Part shown: one piece after another, positions 53,329-61,436 of the stretch
Numbering within the stretch: the first letter of the stretch is position 1
How the letters are laid out: the number at the start of each line of letters is the position of its first letter
Assembly: GCF_008039565.1 (NCBI RefSeq)
Contig: NZ_VDUX01000003.1
Coordinates: 400,993 to 464,992 of the forward strand
DNA: 64,000 nt
Source: Aeromicrobium terrae
Lineage (GTDB): Bacteria > Actinomycetota > Actinomycetes > Propionibacteriales > Nocardioidaceae
Direction of reading: 5' to 3'
Program-made: the position numbers and the translations under genes
The notes under the pieces: model-generated
What the model was told of the DNA's origin: nothing
Database searches by the model: none
Seen by the model: only the letters and a program-made list of their open reading frames with translations

Positions 53329-55419
53329 TCAGACGTAGGTGAGGGTCTTGGTCACGTCGGACCGCGGGGTGGACGAGCGGCGACCGGGGAACCACCAGTT
53401 CCAGCGGCCGAGCATCGTCATGGTGGCCGGCACGAGCACCAGCCGGACGACCGTCGCGTCGAGGGCGATGGCGACGGCCAGGCCGACGCCGAGCATCTTC
53501 ACGACGAGGTCGCTCTCCGTGGCGAAGCCGAGGAAGACGGCGACCATGATCGCGGCGGCCATCGAGATGACCCGCCCGGTGGAGGCGAGGCCGGTGGCCA
53601 CGCTGCGACGGGCGTCGCCGGTACGCAGCCAGTCCTCGCGGACCGCCGAGAGCAGGAACACCTCGTAGTCCATCGACAGGCCGAACAGGACGGTGAACAT
53701 CAGGATCGGCACCCAGCTCGAGACCGGGACGGCGTGGTCGACGCCGAGCAGGCTCGAGCCCCAGCCGTGCTGGAACACCATCGTCATGACGCCGTACGCC
53801 GCCGCGACGGACAGCAGGTTCATCGCCGCCGCCTTGAGCGGCACGATCACCGACCGGAACATCACCATCAACAGGACGATCGACATCGCGACGACGAAGC
53901 CGACGACGACCCAGAGGCGGTCGGCCAGCATCGCGGAGATGTCGGCCAGGACCACGGTGAAGCCGGTGACCTCCACGCCCTTCGTGGGGAGCACGTCCTC
54001 GCGCAGACGGTCGATCAGCTGCGTCGTGGCCTCGTCGGCGGGATCGCTGGTCGGCTGGATGTCCCAGACGTCCAGGCGGCCGTCGGGGGAGGTCACGACC
54101 TGGGTCTGACCGGCGACGCCCTCGGTCCGGGCCGTGCGGGCGTGCAGGTCCGCCACGGCGCGGTCGTCGAGCTTCGTGCGGTCCACGACCACGGTGAGGG
54201 GGCCGTTCGCACCGTCGCCGAGCTCCTCGGCGATCAGGTCGTGCGCCTGGCGCGTGGTCAGCGACGTCGGCTGGCTGCCGCCGTCCTGGGGCCAGGTGCG
54301 CATGCCGAGCGCAGGAGCCGCCAGCGCGAGCAGGACGACCAGCGCGGCGAGCGCCCAAGCGAGCGGACGGCGCGCGACGCGTGCCACCCAGCGGGCGGTC
54401 AGCGGCTCGCGGGTCGGGACGACCTGGCGCGCCTTGCGGTCCCGGCGCGGACGCAGCCGGTCGCCGGCCATCGCGCACAGCGCGGGGACCAGCGTCACCG
54501 CGGCCACCATCACCGTGAAGACCGTGATGCCGGTCGCGAACCCGAACGACGAGTACGTCGGCAGCTCGGCGAGCCGCAGGCCCATCAGGGAGACGAGCAC
54601 GGTGAGCCCGGCGCCGACGACGGACTTGCCGGCCGTGCCGGTGGCGTTCGCCGCGGCCTGCACAGGGGTCTCCCCCGCCCGCAGGTGCTCCAGGTGCCGG
54701 GTGACCATCAGCAGCGCGTAGTCGATGCCGACGCCGAGACCGACCATCGAGGCGATCGTCGGAGCGGTGGTCGAGACGTCCATGACGCCGGCCAGGATCG
54801 TCACGCCCATGCTGCCGGCGGCGAGACCGCCGAGGGCGACCGCGACCGGAAGTCCGGCGGCGACGACCGAGCCGAAGGCGATGACGAGCAGCAGCAGGGC
54901 GACGCCCACGCCGATCAGCTCGCCGCGACCCTCGATCTTCGTCGCGGTGCCGGGCAGCTCGCCGCCGAGCTCGACTCGGTACCCGGCGTCGCGGGCGCCC
55001 TGGGTGGCGTCCTCGAGCGGGCCGGTCTTGCCCATCAGGTCGTGATGGGTGACCTCGACGTCGTAGCGGACGGTGAACAAGGCGGTGTCGCCGTCGGCGG
55101 AGAGCCGCGGCGGCTCGACGGGCAGGGCGTGGGGCATGTCGCCGAGGCGCTTCTGCGTCGCCGTGACGACCGACGAGCTGAGCGAGCCGTCGTCGTGCAC
55201 CACCACCTGGGCGGTGGCGCCACCGGCGTCGGGGAAGTGCTCACGGAGCTGGTCGAGTCCGGCCTGGCCACGCGCGCCGGGCACGTCCCAGTCGTCCTGC
55301 GGGGTGCCGCCCCAGCTGCTCACGGCGGTTCCGAGAGCAAGCAGGGCGACCACCCAGATCGCGATCGTGCGCCAGGGGTGTCTGGCGGTCGCGAGTCCGA
55401 GTCGGTTCAGGGGGTTCAT
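53329..55419 (-). CDS. MMPL family RND transporter
   Basis: A 696-residue transporter made of two RND halves, each with one helix, an external domain (about 35-175 and 370-480) and five further helices. GxxxDYxxLL-type motifs for proton relay occur as GVGIDYALLMVTRHLEH and GLSMDYEVFLLSAVREDW. It probably exports a lipid or drug using the proton motive force. The short actinobacterial type lacks the mycobacterial MmpL C-terminal tail. An AGGAG site precedes the ATG. Upstream are tandem 9-mers with an 11-bp period. Confidence 0.93.
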   Translation of the reverse strand: MNPLNRLGLATARHPWRTIAIWVVALLALGTAVSSWGGTPQDDWDVPGARGQAGLDQLREHFPDAGGATAQVVVHDDGSLSSSVVTATQKRLGDMPHALPVEPPRLSADGDTALFTVRYDVEVTHHDLMGKTGPLEDATQGARDAGYRVELGGELPGTATKIEGRGELIGVGVALLLLVIAFGSVVAAGLPVAVALGGLAAGSMGVTILAGVMDVSTTAPTIASMVGLGVGIDYALLMVTRHLEHLRAGETPVQAAANATGTAGKSVVGAGLTVLVSLMGLRLAELPTYSSFGFATGITVFTVMVAAVTLVPALCAMAGDRLRPRRDRKARQVVPTREPLTARWVARVARRPLAWALAALVVLLALAAPALGMRTWPQDGGSQPTSLTTRQAHDLIAEELGDGANGPLTVVVDRTKLDDRAVADLHARTARTEGVAGQTQVVTSPDGRLDVWDIQPTSDPADEATTQLIDRLREDVLPTKGVEVTGFTVVLADISAMLADRLWVVVGFVVAMSIVLLMVMFRSVIVPLKAAAMNLLSVAAAYGVMTMVFQHGWGSSLLGVDHAVPVSSWVPILMFTVLFGLSMDYEVFLLSAVREDWLRTGDARRSVATGLASTGRVISMAAAIMVAVFLGFATESDLVVKMLGVGLAVAIALDATVVRLVLVPATMTMLGRWNWWFPGRRSSTPRSDVTKTLTYV

Positions 55420-55473
55420 GGTTGTTCTCCTCAGGTGTGTGAGGAGACCAGCGTGGAACCGGCCGCTTGCGCC

Positions 55474-55493
55474 CGACTTGAGCGCGACTTGAG
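55474..55493 (-). promoter_or_regulatory. 11-bp-period direct repeat upstream of MMPL, SARP-type site
   Basis: On the minus strand CTCAAGTCG occurs at 55493-55485 and again at 55482-55474, exactly 11 bp apart. SARP/BTAD regulators are known to bind such direct repeats. The repeats lie 55-74 bp upstream of the MMPL ATG. No clean -10 hexamer was found. Confidence 0.55.
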
Positions 55494-55506
55494 TGGCGCT
55501 GGAGCG

Positions 55507-56502
55507 TCAGTCCGTGCCGTCCGGCCCGTCGGCGTAGGGACTGTTGGCCTGAGCGGTCCGCTCCCGGTCGACCGACGGGACGTTGGCGTACGGCGCCGGA
55601 CGGACCTGCGGACGCTCGTCGTCCAGATAGGTCAGGTTGTCGTCGGACGGCAGCATCCGCATCGGGTAGACGTTCCAGGCGTACTTCCCGGTACTGAGCA
55701 CCGCCGGGGCCCAGAGCCCGACGTCGTTGCAGTCGGCGTCGAGGCAGCCGTTGCCGCCGGGGGTGGACGTGACCAGGGGTCGGCCCATCTCGTCGAACAG
55801 CTGGACGTCGCGCAGCGCTCGGCCCTTGGCGTCGAACGCGAAGATGTTGGTCACCGGGTTGCCGTCGCTGTAGACGCCGGTCAGGTCCATCTGGTTCGAG
55901 TCGACGTTCGCGGGGACGAGGGCGTCCTCGGCGTCGGCCCACGTGGTGGTCTGGTCGCCCTGGTGGTTCAGCACCGGCACGAGCAGCGCCACGGCCAGGA
56001 CGTTGCCGACGATGATCGGGACGCGGAACCACGACGGCTGCCACCGGCCGAGCCCCCAGGCGACGCTGATCACGACGGCGACGGCCAGCACGAACCACTC
56101 GACGACGGTGTCGGGCATGAGCTGGCGGTACTCCCCCGTGGCCCAGACGACGGCGAAGTAGGCGACGACGGCGCGGGCGACCCACCAGACCGGACGCAGC
56201 TCCACGGCGACCGGCCCGACGGCCGACCACGCCTTGCGCGCGGCCACCGTCAGGGTGCTCCTCGCCGCGTCGAGCCCCGGACGGCGGGCGGCTCGCCGCG
56301 GGAGTCCGGCGGCGGTCCGCAGCTCCTCGGCGTACGCGATGGGGTCGGGCAGCTCGCCCCGGCCGTCGGCGAAGGCCTCGGCCAGGTCGGCCTCCAGCCC
56401 CTCGGTGAGGTCGTCGACCTCCTCGGCCGGCAGGTCCCCGAGCGCGTCGCGGACCGCATCGGCGAACGAGGCGACGGTGGGCGTGATGGCGTAGGTGGTC
56501 AT
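55507..56502 (-). CDS. HAAS-domain (DUF1700-like) membrane protein
   Basis: A 331-residue protein. The first 70 residues match the HAAS signalling domain (FADAVRDALGDLPAEEVDDLTEGLEADLAEAF, given here as its two halves). Four hydrophobic segments at about 105-190 follow, then an extracytoplasmic region to the end. HAAS proteins are almost always encoded with a PadR regulator, and the PadR gene here overlaps its start by 4 nt. The probable role is relaying a membrane signal to PadR; this is inference. Confidence 0.8.
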   Translation of the reverse strand: MTTYAITPTVASFADAVRDALGDLPAEEVDDLTEGLEADLAEAFADGRGELPDPIAYAEELRTAAGLPRRAARRPGLDAARSTLTVAARKAWSAVGPVAVELRPVWWVARAVVAYFAVVWATGEYRQLMPDTVVEWFVLAVAVVISVAWGLGRWQPSWFRVPIIVGNVLAVALLVPVLNHQGDQTTTWADAEDALVPANVDSNQMDLTGVYSDGNPVTNIFAFDAKGRALRDVQLFDEMGRPLVTSTPGGNGCLDADCNDVGLWAPAVLSTGKYAWNVYPMRMLPSDDNLTYLDDERPQVRPAPYANVPSVDRERTAQANSPYADGPDGTD

Positions 56503-56828
56503 GCTGCTGCCTTCCCCGTGAGCAACTGGTTCATGGTGGTGGAGAACTCGGTCCAGACCTTGCGCTGGAGCTCGAGCATCGCCTTCCCCTGGGCGTTGAT
56601 GCCGTAGTACTTGCGGTGCGGGCCCTCCTCGGAGGGCACGACGTACGAGGTCAGGGCCCCGGCCGAGTACAGACGCCGGAGCGTCCCGTAGACCGAGGCG
56701 TCGCCGACGTCCTCCAGGCCGGCGGCGCGGAGCCGCCGCACGACGTCGTAGCCGTACCCGTCCTCCTCGGCGACGACCGCGAGGACGGCGACGTCGAGCA
56801 CTCCCTTGAGCAGCTGGGTCGCATCCAT
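56499..56828 (-). CDS. PadR family transcriptional regulator
   Basis: A 109-residue winged-helix repressor: MDATQLLKGVLDVAVLAVV, then EDGYGYDVVRRL, DASVYGTLRRLYSAGAL (recognition helix) and EEGPHRKYYGINAQGK (wing). It likely represses its own HAAS operon and perhaps neighbouring genes; TTGCGCAA repeats lie directly upstream. The ATG is 7 nt after a TACTGT hexamer. Confidence 0.92.
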   Translation of the reverse strand: MDATQLLKGVLDVAVLAVVAEEDGYGYDVVRRLRAAGLEDVGDASVYGTLRRLYSAGALTSYVVPSEEGPHRKYYGINAQGKAMLELQRKVWTEFSTTMNQLLTGKAAA

Positions 56829-56841
56829 GGATGGGACAGTA
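56829..56841 (-). promoter_or_regulatory. leaderless promoter of the padR gene
   Basis: TACTGT (56841 to 56836) stands 7 nt before the ATG at 56828. Confidence 0.55.
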
Positions 56842-56848
56842 CCACGCA

Positions 56849-56866
56849 TTGCGCAATACTGCGCAA
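56849..56866. promoter_or_regulatory. probable PadR operator
   Basis: TTGCGCAA (56849-56856, itself a perfect palindrome), 2 bp, then CTGCGCAA (56859-56866). The 10-bp period puts both on one DNA face, just upstream of the -10. Confidence 0.55.
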
Positions 56867-56888
56867 GCCGCCACACGGTGGCGCGTCG

Positions 56889-57713
56889 CTAGGAGATCCG
56901 GTGCGTGGCCCCGTAGGCGTTGAATCGGCCGGCGCGGTTGAAGGCGACGAGCGTGAGGTGCGCGGAGGCGGCGTGCTCCACGGCCAGCGACGACGGCGCG
57001 GACACCGCGGACAGCACCGGGATGCCGGCGAGGTGCGCCTTCTGCGCGAGCTCGAACGACGCCCGGCCGCTGACCTGCAGCACGGTCCCCCGCAGCGGGA
57101 CCCGGCCCTCGCGCAGGGCCCAGCCGACGACCTTGTCGACCGCGTTGTGCCGTCCGACGTCCTCGCGCAGGCAGAGCGGCTCGCCGTCGTCGTCGAACAG
57201 CCCGGCCGCGTGCACTCCCCCGGTGCGGTCGAAGACGGCCTGGTGCTCGCGCAGCCGGTCGGGCAGCGACGCGATCAGGTCGGCGCCGAACGTGGTGTCG
57301 TCGTCGGCGAGCGAGGTGTGCGCGATCTTCTGCACCGCGTCGATGGATGCCGTGCCGCAGATGCCGCACGAGCTGGAGGTGTAGACGTGCCGCTCCATGG
57401 CCAGGTCGGGACGCTGGACGTCCGGCGCGAGCACGGCCTCGACGACGTTGAACGTCTGACGGCCGTCCTCATCGGTGCCGGCGCAGTAGCGCATGGCGGT
57501 CAGCTGCTCGGGCGCGTGGACGACGCCCTCGGAGACGAGGAAGCCGGCGACCAGGTCGAAGTCGTCGCCCGGCGTGCGCATGGTGACGACGAACGGCTTG
57601 CCGTCGATGCGGACCTCGAGCGGCTCCTCGACGACGAGCGTGTCCTCGCGGGTGGTCACGGCTCCGCCCTCGTGGCGCTCGACGCGCGTGCGGCGGGTCC
57701 GTCGACTCGCCAC
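56889..57713 (-). CDS. fdhD: formate dehydrogenase accessory sulfurtransferase FdhD
   Basis: A 274-residue protein that moves sulfur from a cysteine desulfurase to the molybdenum cofactor of formate dehydrogenase. The active Cys pair is in SSSCGICGTASID; LREDVGRHNAVDKV and SGRASFELAQKA are the other family blocks. No formate dehydrogenase subunit is in the window. GTG start overlaps the DUF6457 stop (TAGTG). Confidence 0.95.
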   Translation of the reverse strand: MASRRTRRTRVERHEGGAVTTREDTLVVEEPLEVRIDGKPFVVTMRTPGDDFDLVAGFLVSEGVVHAPEQLTAMRYCAGTDEDGRQTFNVVEAVLAPDVQRPDLAMERHVYTSSSCGICGTASIDAVQKIAHTSLADDDTTFGADLIASLPDRLREHQAVFDRTGGVHAAGLFDDDGEPLCLREDVGRHNAVDKVVGWALREGRVPLRGTVLQVSGRASFELAQKAHLAGIPVLSAVSAPSSLAVEHAASAHLTLVAFNRAGRFNAYGATHRIS

Positions 57714-57967
57714 TAGCCCTCGTCCTCCAGGCGGTCGCAGAGCGCCATGGCGGCGTCGAGGGCCTCGCGGATGTCGGTGGCGCTGCCGCCGGCGAGCCCG
57801 GCTGCGAGCCCGGCGACGAACGTCGTGACGGGGGCGGCCGGCCTCAGGACGGCGTGCGCCGCGTCCGCGGCCAGGTCGAGGACCTGCTCGACGTCGACGT
57901 CGAGGTCGTCGACCCCGAGTTCCTTGGCGACCGTCGCAGCCCAGTCGTCGAGGGAGACCTCACTCAT
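57713..57967 (-). CDS. DUF6457 small protein
   Basis: An 84-residue helical protein (LDDWAATVAKELGVDDLDVDVEQVLDLA) matching DUF6457, found in actinobacteria beside molybdenum-cofactor genes. Here it lies between mobA and fdhD, overlapping both (8 nt and 3 nt), so all three are cotranslated. A role as small partner of FdhD or MobA is inference. Confidence 0.75.
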   Translation of the reverse strand: MSEVSLDDWAATVAKELGVDDLDVDVEQVLDLAADAAHAVLRPAAPVTTFVAGLAAGLAGGSATDIREALDAAMALCDRLEDEG

Positions 57968-58532
57968 CTCGCGCCACCCCTTCCGCCTTCTTCAGATCGT
58001 GCCACGTGTCGACGTCGACTGTCGCCCGCTCGGGGACGGCGATCTCGGTCAGCGCGAGCGGCTCGAGAATCGTGCGGAACGGCAGGTCGACCAGGTCGTC
58101 CTGCGATTCCAGGGAGGAACGCAGGGCCGAGGTGGCGGCCATGACCATGAGGTTCTGCCGGCGCCCGTCCGGCCCGACGGCGATGCCGCCATCGCCGGAG
58201 CGCGCGGCGAGGAGTGGCTCGACGGCGTCGGCGAGAAACGGGTGGTCGCCCGCGACGACGAGCACCCAGTCCGCCGTCGCCTCGGCGAGGCCCGTACCGA
58301 CCGCTGCGACGGGGCCGGCGTAGCGCGGTTCCTCCTGGACGACGGTGACCCCGGGGACGTCGACGTCGCCGACGAGGATCACCCGGTCGGCGCCGGACAC
58401 CGCGTCGAGCGTGCGCTGCATCAGGGTGCGCCCGTCGATCTCGACGCTCATCTTGTCCGCTCCCCCGAGACGCGACGCCCGCCCACCGGCGAGCACGATC
58501 GCGTCCCAGGCCACGCCGGACAGATCAAGCAC
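57960..58532 (-). CDS. mobA: molybdenum cofactor guanylyltransferase
   Basis: A 190-residue MobA-like nucleotidyltransferase that attaches GMP to molybdopterin to make the MGD cofactor. The N-terminal loop AIVLAGGRASRLGGADKM is the GTP-binding signature, and VVAGDHPFLADAVEPLL holds the metal Asp. It starts with a GTG inside the end of the DinB-like gene. Confidence 0.92.
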   Translation of the reverse strand: MLDLSGVAWDAIVLAGGRASRLGGADKMSVEIDGRTLMQRTLDAVSGADRVILVGDVDVPGVTVVQEEPRYAGPVAAVGTGLAEATADWVLVVAGDHPFLADAVEPLLAARSGDGGIAVGPDGRRQNLMVMAATSALRSSLESQDDLVDLPFRTILEPLALTEIAVPERATVDVDTWHDLKKAEGVARDE

Positions 58533-59040
58533 CGACGTCGTGGAGGTGGTGCTCGATGTCGTGGATGAAGTACTGGGCGAGCGTGGCGACGGTGAACTCC
58601 GCGCCGTCGGAGCGGCGGGCCGTTCGCGTCCAGGCGTCGGCGGGCACCGCGTCGAAGACGTCGGCGATCCGGTTGCCGGCCTCGACGAGCTGCGGCGCGA
58701 CGTCGGCCGGGTCCTGCAGCTCGTAGTGCTCGGCGACGGCGGTCTCGTCCTGGTCCCAGTTCTCGAAGAGCGGGTCGTTCTGCTCGAGCATGAGCGCGGC
58801 GCGGCCGGCGAAGAGCCGGAACACGTCGCGCACGTGGCAGGCGTACTCGGTGGGCGACCAGGTGTCCTCGTCGGGACGCTCGCGGGCGTCGTCGCGCTCG
58901 AGGACGTCCTCCCACGTCGGGAGGGTGGCGCGGGTGCGGTCGCCGACCGTGGTGGGGTCGACGTCGCCGGCGGCCAGGCCGCACTCCGGGCAGGGTTCGC
59001 GCAGGACCCAGGTCCAGTCCTTGGTGTCGGGTGTGATCAC
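58525..59040 (-). CDS. DinB-like metal-binding four-helix protein
   Basis: A 171-residue DinB_2-type protein. Putative metal ligands are the His in ACHVRDVFRLF (helix 2) and the pair in YFIHDIEHHLHDVG at the C terminus. The N terminus PCPECGLAAGDVD carries a CxxC pair. Relatives include mycothiol-dependent enzymes such as maleylpyruvate isomerase, so a thiol-dependent role is possible. Starts leaderless at a GTG; overlaps mobA by 8 nt. Confidence 0.82.
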   Translation of the reverse strand: MITPDTKDWTWVLREPCPECGLAAGDVDPTTVGDRTRATLPTWEDVLERDDARERPDEDTWSPTEYACHVRDVFRLFAGRAALMLEQNDPLFENWDQDETAVAEHYELQDPADVAPQLVEAGNRIADVFDAVPADAWTRTARRSDGAEFTVATLAQYFIHDIEHHLHDVGA

Positions 59041-59058
59041 GGCTCTACGCTAGCCCCG
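59041..59058. promoter_or_regulatory. overlapping bidirectional leaderless promoter (DinB-like/trmB)
   Basis: CTACGCTAG holds TACGCT on the plus strand (59046-59051, 7 nt before the trmB ATG) and TAGCGT on the minus strand (59052 to 59047, 6 nt before the GTG at 59040). The two hexamers occupy almost the same base pairs. Confidence 0.55.
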
Positions 59059-59781
59059 ATGAACGACAGTGGGGACGCCCCGACCTATCGGTCCGAGCCG
59101 GTGTCCTTCACCCGGCGCGGCGGCCGGCTGACCGAGCGCCAGCAGCGTGCGTGGGACGACCTCGCCGCGTCGCACGTCCTCGCCGTCCCGCGGCACGGGC
59201 CGAGCACGTCGGTCGACCCGGCCCACCGGTTCGACCCGGAGGCGGTGTTCGGGCGCCGCGCGCCCCTCGTCGTCGAGATCGGCAGCGGGCGTGGCGAGGC
59301 GCTCGTGGCGGCCGCGGCGGCGCAGCCGGACGTGGACTTCCTCGGGCTCGAGGTCTACGTGCCCGGCGTCGCGCAGACGCTCGTCACCATGCGGCACCAG
59401 GGTGTCACCAACGTGCGGCTCGCCATCGTGAACGCGGCGGAGGCGCTCGCGACGATGCTGGAGCCGGGGTCCGTCCGCGAGCTCTGGACCTGGTTCCCCG
59501 ACCCGTGGCACAAGAAGCGGCACCACAAGCGTCGGCTGGTCACGGTGCCGTTCACCGAGCTCGTCGCGCGGGTGCTCGAGCCCCAGGGCGTGTGGCGCCT
59601 GGCCACCGACTGGGAGGACTACGCCGAGGTGATGGCCGAGGTGATCGCGGCGTCACCGCACGTCGACGGCGGTCCGGTGGAGCGGTTCGAGGGGCGCGTC
59701 GTGACGCGGTTCGAGAACAAGGGTGTGGCCGCCGGTCGCACCATCCACGACTTCGCCGCCCGGCCTAGACTCCTCGCATGA
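59059..59781 (+). CDS. trmB: tRNA (guanine-N7-)-methyltransferase
   Basis: A 240-residue SAM methyltransferase that makes m7G46 in the tRNA variable loop. Motif I is VVEIGSGRGEALVAAA, the acidic loop is LGLEVYVPGV, and the signature WFPDPWHKKRHHKRRLV is intact. The frame is open further upstream, but the ATG at 59059 has a leaderless promoter. Its last codons overlap the next ATG by 4 nt. Confidence 0.95.
   Translation: MNDSGDAPTYRSEPVSFTRRGGRLTERQQRAWDDLAASHVLAVPRHGPSTSVDPAHRFDPEAVFGRRAPLVVEIGSGRGEALVAAAAAQPDVDFLGLEVYVPGVAQTLVTMRHQGVTNVRLAIVNAAEALATMLEPGSVRELWTWFPDPWHKKRHHKRRLVTVPFTELVARVLEPQGVWRLATDWEDYAEVMAEVIAASPHVDGGPVERFEGRVVTRFENKGVAAGRTIHDFAARPRLLA
59766..59777 (+). promoter_or_regulatory. 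leaderless promoter inside the end of trmB
   Basis: TAGACT (59766-59771) stands 6 nt before the ATG at 59778. Confidence 0.5.
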
Positions 59782-60146
59782 CGTCCAACGCGGAGAAGCT
59801 GAGGCTGGCTGCCGACGACGTCATCTGGGTCGTCGCCGACTCCGAGGAGGAGATGGCCATCCTCGACCCGCTCCCCGAGGGAGCCGAGGTGATCGACGAG
59901 CCGGCCGACCGGATGAACGCCGCCGTCGTGCTCGCCGACTCCGCCGAGCACCTGGGCGACCGCCTCGACGAGGTCCTCCCGGTTCTCGGCTCCACACCCG
60001 TCGTGTGGATCTCCTACCCGACGGTGGGCTCCGTGCAGATCAGCCGCGACCTCCTCACCCAGCGCGTCGACGACTACGGCTGGGGCGTCGGCCCCGAGGT
60101 CCAGCTCGACGACACCTGGGCCGCCGTGCGCCTGCGTCAGCTCTGA
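59778..60146 (+). CDS. small cytoplasmic protein, family not recognised
   Basis: A 122-residue protein with alternating strands and helices and a low charge-neutral composition: DVIWVVADSEEEMAILDPLP, AAVVLADSAEHLGDRLDEV and PVVWISYPTVG. The pattern is faintly like DUF3052 proteins (a strand ending in a phrase like VWVLTPK), but the match is too weak to name. It has its own -10 within trmB. Ends overlap the convergent MFS gene by 10 bp. Confidence 0.6.
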   Translation: MTSNAEKLRLAADDVIWVVADSEEEMAILDPLPEGAEVIDEPADRMNAAVVLADSAEHLGDRLDEVLPVLGSTPVVWISYPTVGSVQISRDLLTQRVDDYGWGVGPEVQLDDTWAAVRLRQL

Positions 60147-61384
60147 AGGAGCACGGGCTCCTCGGTGACCTCCGGGCGACGCTCGAGGCGCCGGACGTCC
60201 GTGGACGTCAGCGCTGCCGCGACGCTGGCCACGATCACCGCTCCGACGACGACCAGCCACAGGCGGAAGCCGACCGCCTCCGCGACCGGGCCGGTGAGCG
60301 CCAGGCCCAGCGGTCGCGCCACGTACGACCCGATCTGGTCGAACGAGTAGACGCGCGCCATCTTCTCCGGCGCGATGTTCTCCTGGATCGAGAGGTCCCA
60401 CCCGACGCTGAAGATCTCCAGGCCGAAGCCGTGCACGAAGGCCCCGACGAGCACGACGACGAGCGAGTCGGACAGCGCGATCGCGACCGGGAACGCGGCG
60501 GTCAGGCCGAGGAACCAGACGCCGACGTGCAGCGCATGCCGCGGCTTCCACCGGATGGTCACCAGTCCACCGAGCACGAAGCCCGCCATCATCGCCGACA
60601 GCGCGTAGCCCCACGCCGCGCGGCCGATCCCGTCTCCGACCACGATCGGGCCGAGCACGCCCTGCGCTCCGCCGTAGAACAGGTGGTAGAGCATCGCCTG
60701 CAGGATGAGCAGCCAGAGCCAGGTGTGCCGCATGACCTCGCGGAAGCCGTCGCCGACGTCGGCGAGGAGCGACGTCGGCTCGGGAGCCGACACCGGGGGC
60801 ACGCGCACGAGGCCGTAGGCCAACGCAGCAAGCGCGAACGTGCACGCATCGAGGGCGAGGGCCCAGCCGCTGCCGAGGCCGGCCACCATCAGTCCGGCGA
60901 CGGCCGAGCCGACGATGATCGCGGTGTTCTGGCTCAGTCGGCGCAGGACGACTGCTTGGCGCAGGAGTGGGGCCGCGACGGTCTGCGGCGTGATCGCGTT
61001 CGAGCTGGGACCGCCGAGTGCTCCGAGGGCGCCGATGAGCATGCCGGTCGCCGAGAGCAGGACGAGGCTCGACCATCCGCCGATCAGCGAGGCAGCGGCT
61101 ACGGCTTGGGATGCTGCCGCACCGGCCATCGAGACGCGCATCATCGTCCGTCGCGAGAACCGGTCCCCCAGGACGCCGCCGAACAGGACCGCGGCCACGT
61201 CTGCCAGCGCGTAGAGGCCGACGACCACACCCAGGTCGCTGGCATCGCCGCCGAGGTCGAGGACGGCGAAGGCGAGCGCGATCGGTGCGGCGCCGTTGCC
61301 GAGCGCGTTGATGCTGACGCCGGCCAGCAGCCACCGGAACGGTCGGTGCCGCAGTGCGTGCCGCTCGGCGAGCCATCTCTCCAC
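60137..61384 (-). CDS. MFS transporter, enterobactin-exporter-like
   Basis: A 415-residue major facilitator protein with 12 hydrophobic segments. GGVLGDRFSRRTMMRVSM in the loop between helices 2 and 3 is the MFS signature. The general look (LGVVVGLYALADVAAVLF) resembles the DHA3/EntS group that exports drugs or siderophores. The frame begins at an ATG at 61405, but the -10 TAGTTT and the operators at 61399-61425 make the GTG at 61384 the better start. Divergent from the MarR gene, its likely regulator. Confidence 0.85.
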   Translation of the reverse strand: MERWLAERHALRHRPFRWLLAGVSINALGNGAAPIALAFAVLDLGGDASDLGVVVGLYALADVAAVLFGGVLGDRFSRRTMMRVSMAGAAASQAVAAASLIGGWSSLVLLSATGMLIGALGALGGPSSNAITPQTVAAPLLRQAVVLRRLSQNTAIIVGSAVAGLMVAGLGSGWALALDACTFALAALAYGLVRVPPVSAPEPTSLLADVGDGFREVMRHTWLWLLILQAMLYHLFYGGAQGVLGPIVVGDGIGRAAWGYALSAMMAGFVLGGLVTIRWKPRHALHVGVWFLGLTAAFPVAIALSDSLVVVLVGAFVHGFGLEIFSVGWDLSIQENIAPEKMARVYSFDQIGSYVARPLGLALTGPVAEAVGFRLWLVVVGAVIVASVAAALTSTDVRRLERRPEVTEEPVLLQS

Positions 61385-61397
61385 GGACCACAAACTA
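61385..61397 (-). promoter_or_regulatory. leaderless promoter of the MFS gene
   Basis: TAGTTT (61397 to 61392) stands 7 nt before the GTG at 61384. Confidence 0.45.
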
Positions 61398-61398
61398 C

Positions 61399-61425
61399 TT
61401 CGCATACGAATTATTCACAACCGAA
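61399..61425. promoter_or_regulatory. twin operator-like sites between MFS and MarR genes
   Basis: TTCGCATACGAA (61399-61410) and TTCACAACCGAA (61414-61425) share 9 of 12 positions, with TTC and CGAA ends. They flank the MFS -10 and lie upstream of the MarR -10, as for a divergent MarR operator. Confidence 0.5.
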
Positions 61426-61436
61426 ATGTTGGTCGC

